Of a DNA stretch of 64,000 nucleotides, positions 35,598 to 43,315 are shown piece after piece. Source of the stretch: Maccoyibacter intestinihominis (GTDB lineage Bacteria > Bacillota > Clostridia > Lachnospirales > Lachnospiraceae); contig NZ_JBBMEX010000004.1 of assembly GCF_040096355.1 (NCBI RefSeq), positions 62,001-126,000 on the forward strand. The letters are read 5' to 3'. Position numbers and translations under genes: made by a program. The notes below the pieces were generated by a model, which worked only from the letters and a program-made list of their open reading frames with translations, ran no database searches and was not told the origin of the DNA. Position 1 is the first letter of the stretch. Each line of letters opens with the position of its first letter.

Positions 35598-36503
35598 TTA
35601 TTCCACGGACTGTAACGTATCCGAGCGGAATGTCAGGGTATACTCGATCTCATGCGGTTTGCTCATCGCTACCGTATCACCGATAACGCTTACCGGCTCA
35701 TCAAATGCCGAAACAGGGATTTCAAAGACAGAACCTCCTTCGGTACTGCTTGGCAGATACTTTGTTCCGTCTACGATCATATAATCATAGTTTTGACTAT
35801 CCCACTGTACGGTTGCAGTAACTGCTCCGCCTTCTGCCTTAATCTTGACCGGTGAAAGGATCGTTGCTTTTCCACTGCCGCCCTCAAACGTGATCTCCAT
35901 GGTATAATTGCCGTCTTCAAGTGCACTGATCTCTGTTTTTGGACCTTCCTCTTCTACCGGTGTCGGATTGGTCACATAAACTTTATGATCATACCATTTT
36001 CCCTTTGTTCCGATCAGTGCAAGGTCAAATTCCTGATCTAATGCCTTTACCGGTACATCAAATCCATAGACTTCTTCCGTTGTACCATCACTGTAAGTTA
36101 CCGTGTCTGTGGTTGGCTCTAACAGATTCTTCTTATCATTTTTTGCATTTTTCGCAAGTCCTACATACAGATTTACGATTTTTTTAGAGCGCAGTGAGAC
36201 ATGGATCGTCATCTCGCCGTCTTTTACGGTCAGAGTTCCCTTTCCGTCATATGCCTCATTGACCTGAAACATGCCATTGTCCGTAACAAAGTCCGCTTTG
36301 TATACACCGTCGGCAAGCTCCGCTTCTTTCTGCTCTTCTTTTTCTTCTTTCTCTTTTTGATCTGTGTCTTTCTGATCTGTCTGTTCCACAGATGTTTCTG
36401 TTTTTTTCTGGGTATCTGTTCCATTGCCGGAGCATCCACTAAGAATTGTGGATGCTGCCAGCATGATGGTCAATATCGCAACTGTAATACTTTTTTTCTT
36501 CAT
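35598..36503 (-). CDS. NEAT-like two-domain lipoprotein
   Basis: The product is a cell-surface lipoprotein of 301 residues. The signal ends in a lipobox (ILSGCSG), followed by a very charged Lys/Glu/Gln linker (about residues 30-65). Two beta-rich repeats follow. The first starts LADGVYKADF (about 66-185) and the second LEDGNYTMEI (about 200-295). Both share the DGxY opening and a central conserved Lys/Val strand, resembling NEAT domains that bind haem or other tetrapyrroles. That assignment is by pattern only. Its place between cbiK and btuF points to capture or hand-over of a corrinoid, cobalt or haem. Confidence 0.6.
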   Translation of the reverse strand: MKKKSITVAILTIMLAASTILSGCSGNGTDTQKKTETSVEQTDQKDTDQKEKEEKEEQKEAELADGVYKADFVTDNGMFQVNEAYDGKGTLTVKDGEMTIHVSLRSKKIVNLYVGLAKNAKNDKKNLLEPTTDTVTYSDGTTEEVYGFDVPVKALDQEFDLALIGTKGKWYDHKVYVTNPTPVEEEGPKTEISALEDGNYTMEITFEGGSGKATILSPVKIKAEGGAVTATVQWDSQNYDYMIVDGTKYLPSSTEGGSVFEIPVSAFDEPVSVIGDTVAMSKPHEIEYTLTFRSDTLQSVE

Positions 36504-36515
36504 CGTATACTCCTG

Positions 36516-37727
36516 CTATTTCATTGCCTCTGCAGTATGATCTACATAGATCTGCTGGATGTCCTTGATCTCGCCAAGTCCTGTGATCTGTGTATCTACA
36601 CTGTCAAATTTTCCGGACGCTTTGAACATGCTTAACCAGGAATCATCATCGTCTCCTGCCATATCATTGTTTGCATGATCTCCTGCTACGACCATTAACG
36701 GACGAAGAACGACTTTTTTATATCCTGCTTTTTCTACTGCATCAATAACAGATTCACAGGAAGTCTCTTCCGGCTCACCCTCTACGGTTCCGATAAATAC
36801 ATTGTCATAGCCAAGGTCTTTCATCTGTGTCTGCATCTGGCTGTAAGATACTTTTGCAGTATGGGAAGTACCATGGCCCATAAATACAAATGCTGTTCCG
36901 TCTTCTTTTGCTGCATCAAGGCTGTCATAGCCGGCATCTTTTACGGCTTCTGCTGTTAATGCTTTCGCTACGGCTTCCTTATCGCTGTTTACAGCGTCTG
37001 CATCTGCTCCGACTTCTCCAAGAAGCGGTTCTGCAATTTTTACGGTTTCAAACTTGTCCTTATAGTTCTCTACCGCTTCCACTAATTCATCATATTCTGC
37101 ACCACGCATTAAGTGTGTTGGCTGTACTACCAGATTCTTTACACCGTTGTCTACTGCACGCTCTAATGCCTGATCTACGTTATCAATTTTTTCTCCGTCA
37201 CGCGCCTGTACATGGTTGATGATGATCTGTGCGGTAAATGCTCTTCTGACGGACCAGTCCGGATTTGCTTCCTGCAGAGCATCCTCTATTCCTTTGATGT
37301 CAGCAACACGGCTGTCATTAAAGGAGGTTCCAAAACTTACTGCTAAAATTTCATTTTCGCCAATATCATCCTTATTTCTGGCATCATCTTTAGATGCATC
37401 GCCGGTATCTCTTCCAAAATAATCCGGATCAGCATTTTCACCCTCTACTAATTCTTTCTGGGCATCGGTCAGTGCATCCCATGCTTCCTTCGCTTCGGCA
37501 CACTGCTCGTCTGTCTTATCGTTTCTTTCCTGTACATAAATGGCATCGATCAGTGCTGCAACCTTATCTGCGGCTTTTTTGTCCGCATCTTTATCGGATT
37601 CTGTATCCGCTTCTTTTTCTGTCTTGGCTGCTTTGTCACTTGTTGCCTCTTTGCTGCTTCCGCATCCTGTAATGCAGAATGCTCCCATCATAGTTGCCAT
37701 CAATAATGCTACGACTCTTCTCTTCAT
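36516..37727 (-). CDS. cbiK: Lipoprotein CbiK-type cobaltochelatase
   Basis: CbiK inserts cobalt into sirohydrochlorin in the anaerobic pathway. The chelatase domain (about residues 128-403) has ILAVSFGTSFNDSR, VQPTHLMRGAEYD, FVFMGHGTSHTAKVSY with a metal-site histidine, and VVAGDHANNDMAGDD with the second. Unlike cytosolic CbiK, the 403-residue chain starts with a lipoprotein signal (VVALLMATMMGAFCITGC). An acidic insert follows (residues 30-125, including a YFGRDTGDASKDD motif). It is first in the operon behind the cobalamin riboswitch, with AAGGAGGAAAC before the ATG. Surface location is predicted, and it may bind rather than metallate tetrapyrroles there. Confidence 0.85.
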   Translation of the reverse strand: MKRRVVALLMATMMGAFCITGCGSSKEATSDKAAKTEKEADTESDKDADKKAADKVAALIDAIYVQERNDKTDEQCAEAKEAWDALTDAQKELVEGENADPDYFGRDTGDASKDDARNKDDIGENEILAVSFGTSFNDSRVADIKGIEDALQEANPDWSVRRAFTAQIIINHVQARDGEKIDNVDQALERAVDNGVKNLVVQPTHLMRGAEYDELVEAVENYKDKFETVKIAEPLLGEVGADADAVNSDKEAVAKALTAEAVKDAGYDSLDAAKEDGTAFVFMGHGTSHTAKVSYSQMQTQMKDLGYDNVFIGTVEGEPEETSCESVIDAVEKAGYKKVVLRPLMVVAGDHANNDMAGDDDDSWLSMFKASGKFDSVDTQITGLGEIKDIQQIYVDHTAEAMK

Positions 37728-37832
37728 GTTTCCTCCTTAGGGTGTTCGTTAGAATTTTCAGAGCAACCGGCTGCATCCTCGCGGAGCGTTTTTTTATAAA
37801 ATTACAGAGTCATCCCCTGTAAAATTAAGATC

Positions 37833-37870
37833 AAAATAAAAACCCTCTGCCTGTACAGGTAAAGGGTTTA
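37833..37870 (-). terminator. Expression-platform terminator downstream of the cobalamin aptamer
   Basis: The minus strand reads AAACCCTTTACCTGTACAGG, CAGAGGGTTT and TTATTTTG, a hairpin with a U-rich tail. It lies about 65 bases past the aptamer and 105 bases before cbiK, suiting ligand-controlled termination. A second small hairpin (TTACAG...CTGTAA) follows at about 37801-37824. Confidence 0.65.
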
Positions 37871-37934
37871 TACGCAAAAGAAACGCATCAAAATTCCAAA
37901 ACAGAAATTCTCATACATCAATATGTACAACCAG

Positions 37935-38135
37935 TTACTCGTGGCTTGAAACAAATGTTTCTGTACAGCACTCAGGCAGGTCTCCCGGCTTAAAGATCTC
38001 TGCATCCGTCATCTTCCCGGTTTCCCAGTGATATCTCGACTTCTGCTCCCTAATTACGGTGACGAGTTCGTACAGGATTTGCACCTGTTTCCCTTTTCAC
38101 CGAAGCCAGCCATGAAAAGTATTGTCTGAAATACA
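37935..38135 (-). ncRNA. Cobalamin riboswitch
   Basis: The minus-strand leader of cbiK carries the conserved B12 box GCCGGGAGACCTGCC (37975-37989). Upstream come the usual core blocks, AAAAGGGAAACAGGTGCAAA, then TCCTGT and CACCGTAATTAGGGAGCAG, with ATCACTGGGAAACCGGGAAG between them and the box. Block order and spacing match the cobalamin aptamer family. Cobalamin binding is expected to repress the operon through the downstream terminator. The outer boundaries are approximate because the closing stem was not folded. Confidence 0.92.
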
Positions 38136-38230
38136 AAATGACTGCTTCGACACCTGACTGCTATTTATTCAGTTTTTTCTTTGTGCCTGTGTATCACACA
38201 GCACATTCCGCCATCCGGCGAATCGCATTT

Positions 38231-38259
38231 ATTGTAACATACTTCACCGGCTGCCGCAA
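38231..38259 (-). promoter_or_regulatory. Promoter of the cobalamin operon
   Basis: The minus strand has TTGCGG, 17 bases, then TACAAT with an extended TGT before it. It starts 21 bases past the deoB stop codon and about 95 bases before the riboswitch aptamer. Confidence 0.72.
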
Positions 38260-38279
38260 TGGTTCCAGCCGTATTCTGC

Positions 38280-39437
38280 CTAAGATTCTTCTAACTTCTT
38301 TCCTGCACATTTTGGTACAATGGAAAAATAGTCTAAGATCGTTGCCGCAATATCGGCAAATGTATCCCGTGTGCCATAGTTCGTTCCCGCCTTGACCGGC
38401 TGGCCATACAGAATGAGTGGCGTATACTCTCTAGAGTGATCCGTAGATGGTGTACTAGGGTCACATCCGTGATCTGCAGTGATCATCAGGATATCCTCAT
38501 CCCTCATTTTTTCTAAGATCTCCGGCAGACGTTCATCAAAGTAAGTCAGTGCTTTTGCATAACCGTCCACATCATTCCGGTGTCCGTAGAGCATGTCATA
38601 GTCCACTAAATTGACAAAACAGATACCCTCAAAATCTCTTTCCATATACTCCAATGTCTTATTGATACCATCTTCATTTCCGGTAGTCCGTACGAATTCC
38701 GTAATACCCTTTCCTGCAAAAATATCGTTGATCTTTCCAACGGCAAGTACGTCTAACCCTGCTTCTTTCATCTGATCCAACATCGTGACTGCCGGCGGTT
38801 CTAATGAAAAATCATGTCGGTTCGATGTTCTTGTGTAATTGCCGGATTCCCCGATAAACGGTCTTGCGATCACACGACCCACACCATGTTCCCCTGTCAG
38901 TATCTTTCTTGCGATCTTGCAGTACTCATAGAGCTGTTCTACCGGAACAACCTCTTCATGGGCTGCGATCTGAAAAACCGAATCTGCGGAAGTATATACG
39001 ATCAGATCTCCGGTTCTTCGATGTTCATCTCCGTAATCTTTGATCACTTCCGTACCGGAATATGGTTTGTTACAAAGCACACCCCTTCCGGTCTGTTTTG
39101 AGAATTCCTCTAGGATTTCTTTTGGAAAGCCGTTCGGATAAGTCGGAAGTGGCGCTTTAGAAATAATTCCCGCAATCTCCCAGTGTCCGATGGTTGTGTC
39201 TTTTCCTTTGGAGCTTTCCGTCATTCTTGCAAACGCTGCCGTTGGATGCTCCTCTTTGTCATTGACTGCCATTCCGTCAATGTTAAAATATCCTAATTTT
39301 TTCATATTTGGCATGGAAAAATACGGACTCTTAGAAACTGCAAGAATCGTGTTACTTCCTGCATCTCCATATTCTGCTGCATCCGGCATTTCTCCCATGC
39401 CCACACTGTCTAATACGATTAAAAATACCCGCTTCAT
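38280..39437 (-). CDS. deoB: Phosphopentomutase
   Basis: DeoB interconverts ribose 1-phosphate and ribose 5-phosphate (or deoxyribose forms), linking nucleoside phosphorolysis to central metabolism. The 385-residue alkaline-phosphatase-fold enzyme has VFLIVLDSVGMGEMPDA at the N-terminus, KGKDTTIGHWEIAGI with the phospho-Thr, and metal-site DILMITADHGCDPST and TDHSREYTPLILYG. It has its own promoter and a GGAGGAGG ribosome site. The purine nucleoside phosphorylase gene at 54.1-54.9 kb would supply its substrate. Confidence 0.97.
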   Translation of the reverse strand: MKRVFLIVLDSVGMGEMPDAAEYGDAGSNTILAVSKSPYFSMPNMKKLGYFNIDGMAVNDKEEHPTAAFARMTESSKGKDTTIGHWEIAGIISKAPLPTYPNGFPKEILEEFSKQTGRGVLCNKPYSGTEVIKDYGDEHRRTGDLIVYTSADSVFQIAAHEEVVPVEQLYEYCKIARKILTGEHGVGRVIARPFIGESGNYTRTSNRHDFSLEPPAVTMLDQMKEAGLDVLAVGKINDIFAGKGITEFVRTTGNEDGINKTLEYMERDFEGICFVNLVDYDMLYGHRNDVDGYAKALTYFDERLPEILEKMRDEDILMITADHGCDPSTPSTDHSREYTPLILYGQPVKAGTNYGTRDTFADIAATILDYFSIVPKCAGKKLEES

Positions 39438-39468
39438 TGGTGCCTCCTCCGAATTTTTCTATGTAAAA

Positions 39469-39497
39469 ATTATACGTTCTTTTCCATATATGGTCAA
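39469..39497 (-). promoter_or_regulatory. Promoter of deoB
   Basis: The minus strand has TTGACC, 17 bases, then TATAAT, close to the housekeeping consensus, about 35 bases before the deoB start codon. Confidence 0.8.
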
Positions 39498-39519
39498 GAA
39501 ATTATCAGAAATCTTCCGT

Positions 39520-40221
39520 CTACTTTTCTGTCTGTGTCTTTGCAGAGGAATCTACCGGAGTGATAATAATATTCTGTGCAGATACACCGGTTTTTCTCTT
39601 AACAATATCTTCCACCTGTGCCCGTTTTGCATCGGTTGCATCTTTTCCCATATCCAGTACGACATCGGCGGAATCATCCGTAATGCTGACTACAACGTTA
39701 CTGAATCCCTTTGCCTCTAAAAGCATCTCTGCCGCTTCTTCCTTTTCAGCGGTGTCGGTCATTTTGACCATCTGCTCAATGGCAGACTGTCTGCTTGCTT
39801 CTTCTAATTCTTTGTTGTTGATGATCTCTAATAAAGATTCTTTGTTTTTAGACCGCACCTGTTCTCTCGACAGCTTCGCCTCTGCTGCAAAATTAACGCT
39901 CTCTGCACCGGTACTGGTTAAGACTGCTTCACCCGGATTTGCCGACTCTGCTTCCTCTTCACTCATTCCTTCCGCAGAAGTCTCTGATGTCGCCTGTGAT
40001 GCATCTGCTACCTCTTCTGATGCCTCTGTGTCCGTAAAAATCTCCTCGCTCTTGCTGTCTTCATCCGAAATCTCATATTCTTCTTTTACCTCTTTTTTGC
40101 TTGCCGTTTCCTTCGTATCGTTCTTTAAACCTGTGTTGCTGTAGCTGAGATAACCGGCTGCCGCGATCATCAGTGCTAATCCTGTAATGATGAGCTGATT
40201 CTTCTTAAATATTTTTTTCAT
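39520..40221 (-). CDS. spoIIIAH: Stage III sporulation protein AH
   Basis: SpoIIIAH is the mother-cell half of the SpoIIIAH-SpoIIQ channel across the two membranes around the forespore. The 233-residue protein has one N-terminal membrane helix (residues 9-28), a long acidic, Ser/Glu-rich linker (35-115), and a C-terminal YscJ/FliF-like ring domain (about 120-225; AKLSREQVRSKNKESLLEIIN, GFSNVVVSITDDSADVVL). The linker is long and low in complexity. It is the last gene of spoIIIAA-AH. Confidence 0.93.
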   Translation of the reverse strand: MKKIFKKNQLIITGLALMIAAAGYLSYSNTGLKNDTKETASKKEVKEEYEISDEDSKSEEIFTDTEASEEVADASQATSETSAEGMSEEEAESANPGEAVLTSTGAESVNFAAEAKLSREQVRSKNKESLLEIINNKELEEASRQSAIEQMVKMTDTAEKEEAAEMLLEAKGFSNVVVSITDDSADVVLDMGKDATDAKRAQVEDIVKRKTGVSAQNIIITPVDSSAKTQTEK

Positions 40222-40230
40222 GGATACCTC

Positions 40231-40656
40231 CTAATCCGCTTTCATTTTTACTATTTCTATTTTATGTGCCTCTATGGGAAATAATGCTATTACGATGTCC
40301 TGTATTTTTTTCTTTACCGCCGGGTCTGTTGCTCCCTGCGCTACCACCACAACCCCTTCCACCGTACCTTCGTTTTCTTTATCCGATGCAAAACTTTTTG
40401 TATCCTCTGCCTCCGTGATCATCACCCTGACCTCTCCGACCCCTTCCGTATGCTTTAAAATGCGTTCTAACCGCTCCTCTAACTGTTCTCCACCTGCATC
40501 TTCATTCGCCTTAAAATCCATTTTCGATTCTGTCTTTTTTTCTGTCGGTATCGCAAGCACAAGTACCAGAACCCCCAAAAGTGCGAGGATCAAAAGATTA
40601 TTCCGATTCCCCATAATGTTCCTGATAATATCCGCTCCTTTCTTCGACATATCCAT
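40231..40656 (-). CDS. spoIIIAG: Stage III sporulation protein AG
   Basis: SpoIIIAG forms the large ring of the forespore feeding channel. The 141-residue protein has one membrane helix (about 19-37, LLILALLGVLVLVLAIP) and a ring-building domain with LEERLERILKHTEGVGEVRVMI and GVVVVAQGATDPAVKKKI. It is shorter than the Bacillus protein. The ATG at 40656 has GGAGGG eight bases upstream, inside spoIIIAF, so a 59-base overlap is accepted. Confidence 0.92.
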   Translation of the reverse strand: MDMSKKGADIIRNIMGNRNNLLILALLGVLVLVLAIPTEKKTESKMDFKANEDAGGEQLEERLERILKHTEGVGEVRVMITEAEDTKSFASDKENEGTVEGVVVVAQGATDPAVKKKIQDIVIALFPIEAHKIEIVKMKAD

Positions 40657-40915
40657 TCTGCAATCCCTCCAATCCTTCCATATCCGTCAGACCGCTCTCT
40701 GCTTTATAAGTTTCAAATTCCTCTACCAGTGAAAAAAAATCCACGCCGCTGCTGACCCGGTTTAACAGTGGCAGGAACACCACCACTAAAAGTATCATTT
40801 TTACTGCAAATTGCAGATACTTCTGATAGGATTTCTTTGGCACCAGATAGAGGATCAGTGTTAGGAAAAAATACAACATCAAAAAGGTTTTCAGCCACTC
40901 TAAAACAGCACTCAT
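40598..40915 (-). CDS. spoIIIAF: Stage III sporulation protein AF
   Basis: SpoIIIAF is a small membrane protein of the SpoIIIA complex. It has two N-terminal helices (AVLEWLKTFLMLYFFLTLIL, then LQFAVKMILLVVVFLPLL) and a short soluble tail. The start MSAVLEW is chosen because GGAGG precedes it by six bases right after the spoIIIAE stop, giving 105 residues, shorter than the Bacillus homologue. The identification depends partly on operon position. Confidence 0.88.
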   Translation of the reverse strand: MSAVLEWLKTFLMLYFFLTLILYLVPKKSYQKYLQFAVKMILLVVVFLPLLNRVSSGVDFFSLVEEFETYKAESGLTDMEGLEGLQNGYVEERSGYYQEHYGESE

Positions 40916-40925
40916 CTCATTCCTC

Positions 40926-42203
40926 CTAAACCACAAAAGATGTCGTTGCACACATCATCGCCACGGTAATAAAAACCATAAATACGGTCGTAGTGATCAC
41001 ACGCATCAACATCTCGCCTCCATGTGCCGCACCGCTCATTGCTCCCGCGATCCGCTTATCCGCAATCGGTTCTAAAAATGCTGCCATACACTTATAAAGC
41101 AGTGTAATGATCAATACCTTACAAAACGGGATCAATGACAAAAATATCAGCAAAAACATCGCAGCCACTCCGACACTGTTTTTAATGACCATCCCGGAAC
41201 CGATGAAAATATCACCGATTGCCGCTGCCGCACCGCCAATCCCGGGGATCAGGCTCAAAGACTTTGTCAGGGTTGTTCTGCTCGCATAGTCAACCGCCGG
41301 TGCGATCATTCCCTGTACAACGTTTAGACCAACCACGATCGTCAGCACCAGTTTGGCACCCCAGCTGAAAATATCACGCACCAGCTCTGCCGTTTTTGAA
41401 AATACTTCTTCTTTCATCATGCAGTTTGTTAAATAAAACAGAACATACAGATTGATCAGTGGCAGCAGTACATAGATCATCAGCACTTCGATCCCATACA
41501 GGATAAAAAAAGTCAGCTCATAAAAAGACATGGCACTCATCGCGTTTCCGGCAAAGACCATGACCGCTAAATAAGAAGGCAGCAGCATTTTCATAAAGCC
41601 CGTCACATTTTGAAGCAGATGGCTGACAATCTCGGAGGTCACGGAAAATGATTTTAAAACAAACAGCATCAGCACCAGATAGGTCAAAACGTAGCAAAGC
41701 TCCGTAATATAGGAATTTTCAACCAGTCCTAAAAAGTTCTGCAAAATACTGAAGATCAATACCAGTACCACGATCTGCATCATGCTTTTCTTATTTTCCT
41801 CAAGTTCTCCCACCAGTGCCTCTTTGATATAGCCTCCGATCCCTGCAAGGCTTTCCAACGCTCCCTGTTTTGAGATACTCCTCACCAGCTCTGAAAAACT
41901 CATTCCCGTTTCCTGCCCTGAAAATTCGTCCAGATCTGCAAAAAGATTTTCTTTCGTCAGATATCCCAGCATCTCGTCTCTTTCTGTGTCAAAGTCTACA
42001 TCAGAATCTGCTTCTTTCTCCAGACCTGTATCCAATTCCCTGTCCACACCGGTATCTGGCCCTTTCTTCTTCTCCGCCTGCACCTGCAACGGAAACAGTA
42101 ACATTCCCAAAATCAATAATATTCCTACAAAAAATAAATTTACCTTTAATTTTCCTATGCAATGTTCAAAATAACAGCTTTTTAATACATCTCTGTCTTT
42201 CAT
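40926..42203 (-). CDS. spoIIIAE: Stage III sporulation protein AE
   Basis: SpoIIIAE is the large polytopic membrane protein of the complex, 425 residues. It has an N-terminal signal-like helix (VNLFFVGILLILGMLLFPLQ), an acidic segment (about 45-95), then about seven or eight helices. Family patterns include ALVGELEENKKSMMQIVVLV, GMIAPAVDYASRTTLTKSLS and IPGIGGAAAAIGDIFIGSG. Its start overlaps the spoIIIAD stop by ATGA. Confidence 0.94.
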   Translation of the reverse strand: MKDRDVLKSCYFEHCIGKLKVNLFFVGILLILGMLLFPLQVQAEKKKGPDTGVDRELDTGLEKEADSDVDFDTERDEMLGYLTKENLFADLDEFSGQETGMSFSELVRSISKQGALESLAGIGGYIKEALVGELEENKKSMMQIVVLVLIFSILQNFLGLVENSYITELCYVLTYLVLMLFVLKSFSVTSEIVSHLLQNVTGFMKMLLPSYLAVMVFAGNAMSAMSFYELTFFILYGIEVLMIYVLLPLINLYVLFYLTNCMMKEEVFSKTAELVRDIFSWGAKLVLTIVVGLNVVQGMIAPAVDYASRTTLTKSLSLIPGIGGAAAAIGDIFIGSGMVIKNSVGVAAMFLLIFLSLIPFCKVLIITLLYKCMAAFLEPIADKRIAGAMSGAAHGGEMLMRVITTTVFMVFITVAMMCATTSFVV

Positions 42204-42583
42204 AAAAAATCCCCAACCGTCTGCAGCAATGCCAGCAATACCGGCATACTCACAAAAAGAATGGACACCTTACCAAACAACTCGATCTGGCTCCCGACCG
42301 CACCATAGCCCGCATCCTTACAGATTTCTGCCGCAAACTGTGCCACATAGGTAATTCCCATCATTTTTAACATCAGGCGGATATAACCACCATCCAAGTT
42401 CAATACCGTTTCAATCCTGCCAATGTACTCCACAACAATTTCTAACTTTGTTACCAGATAAATAAAAATGCAGACGCAGGTTCCAAGACTGATGAGCATC
42501 CCATACTCTGCCTTATATGATTTCAATGGGATTGCCAGACAGACACCTGCCATGCCGATCATTGCAATTTTTAAAATATCCAT
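42200..42583 (-). CDS. spoIIIAD: Stage III sporulation protein AD
   Basis: The product is a 127-residue membrane protein with four helices, starting MDILKIAMIGMAGVCLAIPL. The KSYKAEYGMLISLGTCVCIF segment and MGITYVAQFAAEICKDAGYG are characteristic of SpoIIIAD, and it resembles spoIIIAC in its first helix. AGGGGG precedes the ATG; spoIIIAC lies eight bases upstream. Confidence 0.94.
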   Translation of the reverse strand: MDILKIAMIGMAGVCLAIPLKSYKAEYGMLISLGTCVCIFIYLVTKLEIVVEYIGRIETVLNLDGGYIRLMLKMMGITYVAQFAAEICKDAGYGAVGSQIELFGKVSILFVSMPVLLALLQTVGDFL

Positions 42584-42591
42584 ACTTCCCC

Positions 42592-42786
42592 CTATAATGC
42601 AAACAAATCCTTCATCGTTGAAAACAATTCGTAGATATATGGTACGATCCAGAACAATACCAGCAGCAGTCCGGCAAGACTTGTCAAAAATGCCTGCTCC
42701 TCTCTGCCACTGTGCTTTAATATCTGCGTTAACACAGTCACGATGATCCCGATTGCAGCAATTTTAAAAATCAGATTTACACTCAT
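42592..42786 (-). CDS. spoIIIAC: Stage III sporulation protein AC
   Basis: The product is a 64-residue protein with two membrane helices (LIFKIAAIGIIVTVLTQIL, and LLVLFWIVPYIYELF). Between them is the conserved KHSGREEQAFLTSLAGLL stretch. Size and sequence match SpoIIIAC. AAAGGAG precedes the ATG. Confidence 0.94.
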   Translation of the reverse strand: MSVNLIFKIAAIGIIVTVLTQILKHSGREEQAFLTSLAGLLLVLFWIVPYIYELFSTMKDLFAL

Positions 42787-42796
42787 ATGTTCTCCT

Positions 42797-43315
42797 TTAC
42801 AGTAACACGATAATCAGAAGCAGTCCCCCAAAGAGACAGACACTCTGATATACCTTCTGCTTATTTTCCCGTTCCTCCCACATCTTTTGAATCTTCTCTT
42901 CCACGCGGTTGATGTACATTTCCACAGAAGCGATCTGACTTTTGCTGTCCACCGGCTCTAACAGTCTGCCCATATCTAAAAGGATTGCAAATTCCTCCCG
43001 ATTTAAAAAAAATGACCGTCTGTGTGCCTCAAAACACTCTCTCCAAAGCCTCTCCACTTCCTCTGTCTGGTGATACAGGATTTTTTCCGTAAACTCCATC
43101 AATGGCGCTTCAAAGGGTGCTCCTGCTTTCTTTGCCATGTCTGTGACAGCCTCTGCGATCGGAAGCCTGACATATTCTAACTGCTTTTCAAAGATGATCA
43201 GCATTTCTTTCATTGCTAAAAGCTGCCGCTCCTCTTCCCGAAATCTTTCTAAAAAAGTCAGACATCCGCCCACCGAAGCAGTCAGGATCAAAACACTTCC
43301 TAAAATCTTTAACAT
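42797..43315 (-). CDS. spoIIIAB: Stage III sporulation protein AB
   Basis: The product is a 172-residue protein with hydrophobic segments at both ends (ILGSVLILTASVGGCL, and SVCLFGGLLLIIVLL) and a helical middle (ERFREEERQLLAMKEMLIIF, EKQLEYVRLPIAEAV). This is the SpoIIIAB layout. It is related to type II secretion F proteins and works with the SpoIIIAA ATPase. The start overlaps spoIIIAA by seven bases. Confidence 0.93.
   Translation of the reverse strand: MLKILGSVLILTASVGGCLTFLERFREEERQLLAMKEMLIIFEKQLEYVRLPIAEAVTDMAKKAGAPFEAPLMEFTEKILYHQTEEVERLWRECFEAHRRSFFLNREEFAILLDMGRLLEPVDSKSQIASVEMYINRVEEKIQKMWEERENKQKVYQSVCLFGGLLLIIVLL

Noticed and set aside
39560..40144. 194-codon plus-strand open frame
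   Set aside because: It is antisense to spoIIIAH and Ser/Ala-rich because it mirrors the acidic linker; there is no ribosome site.
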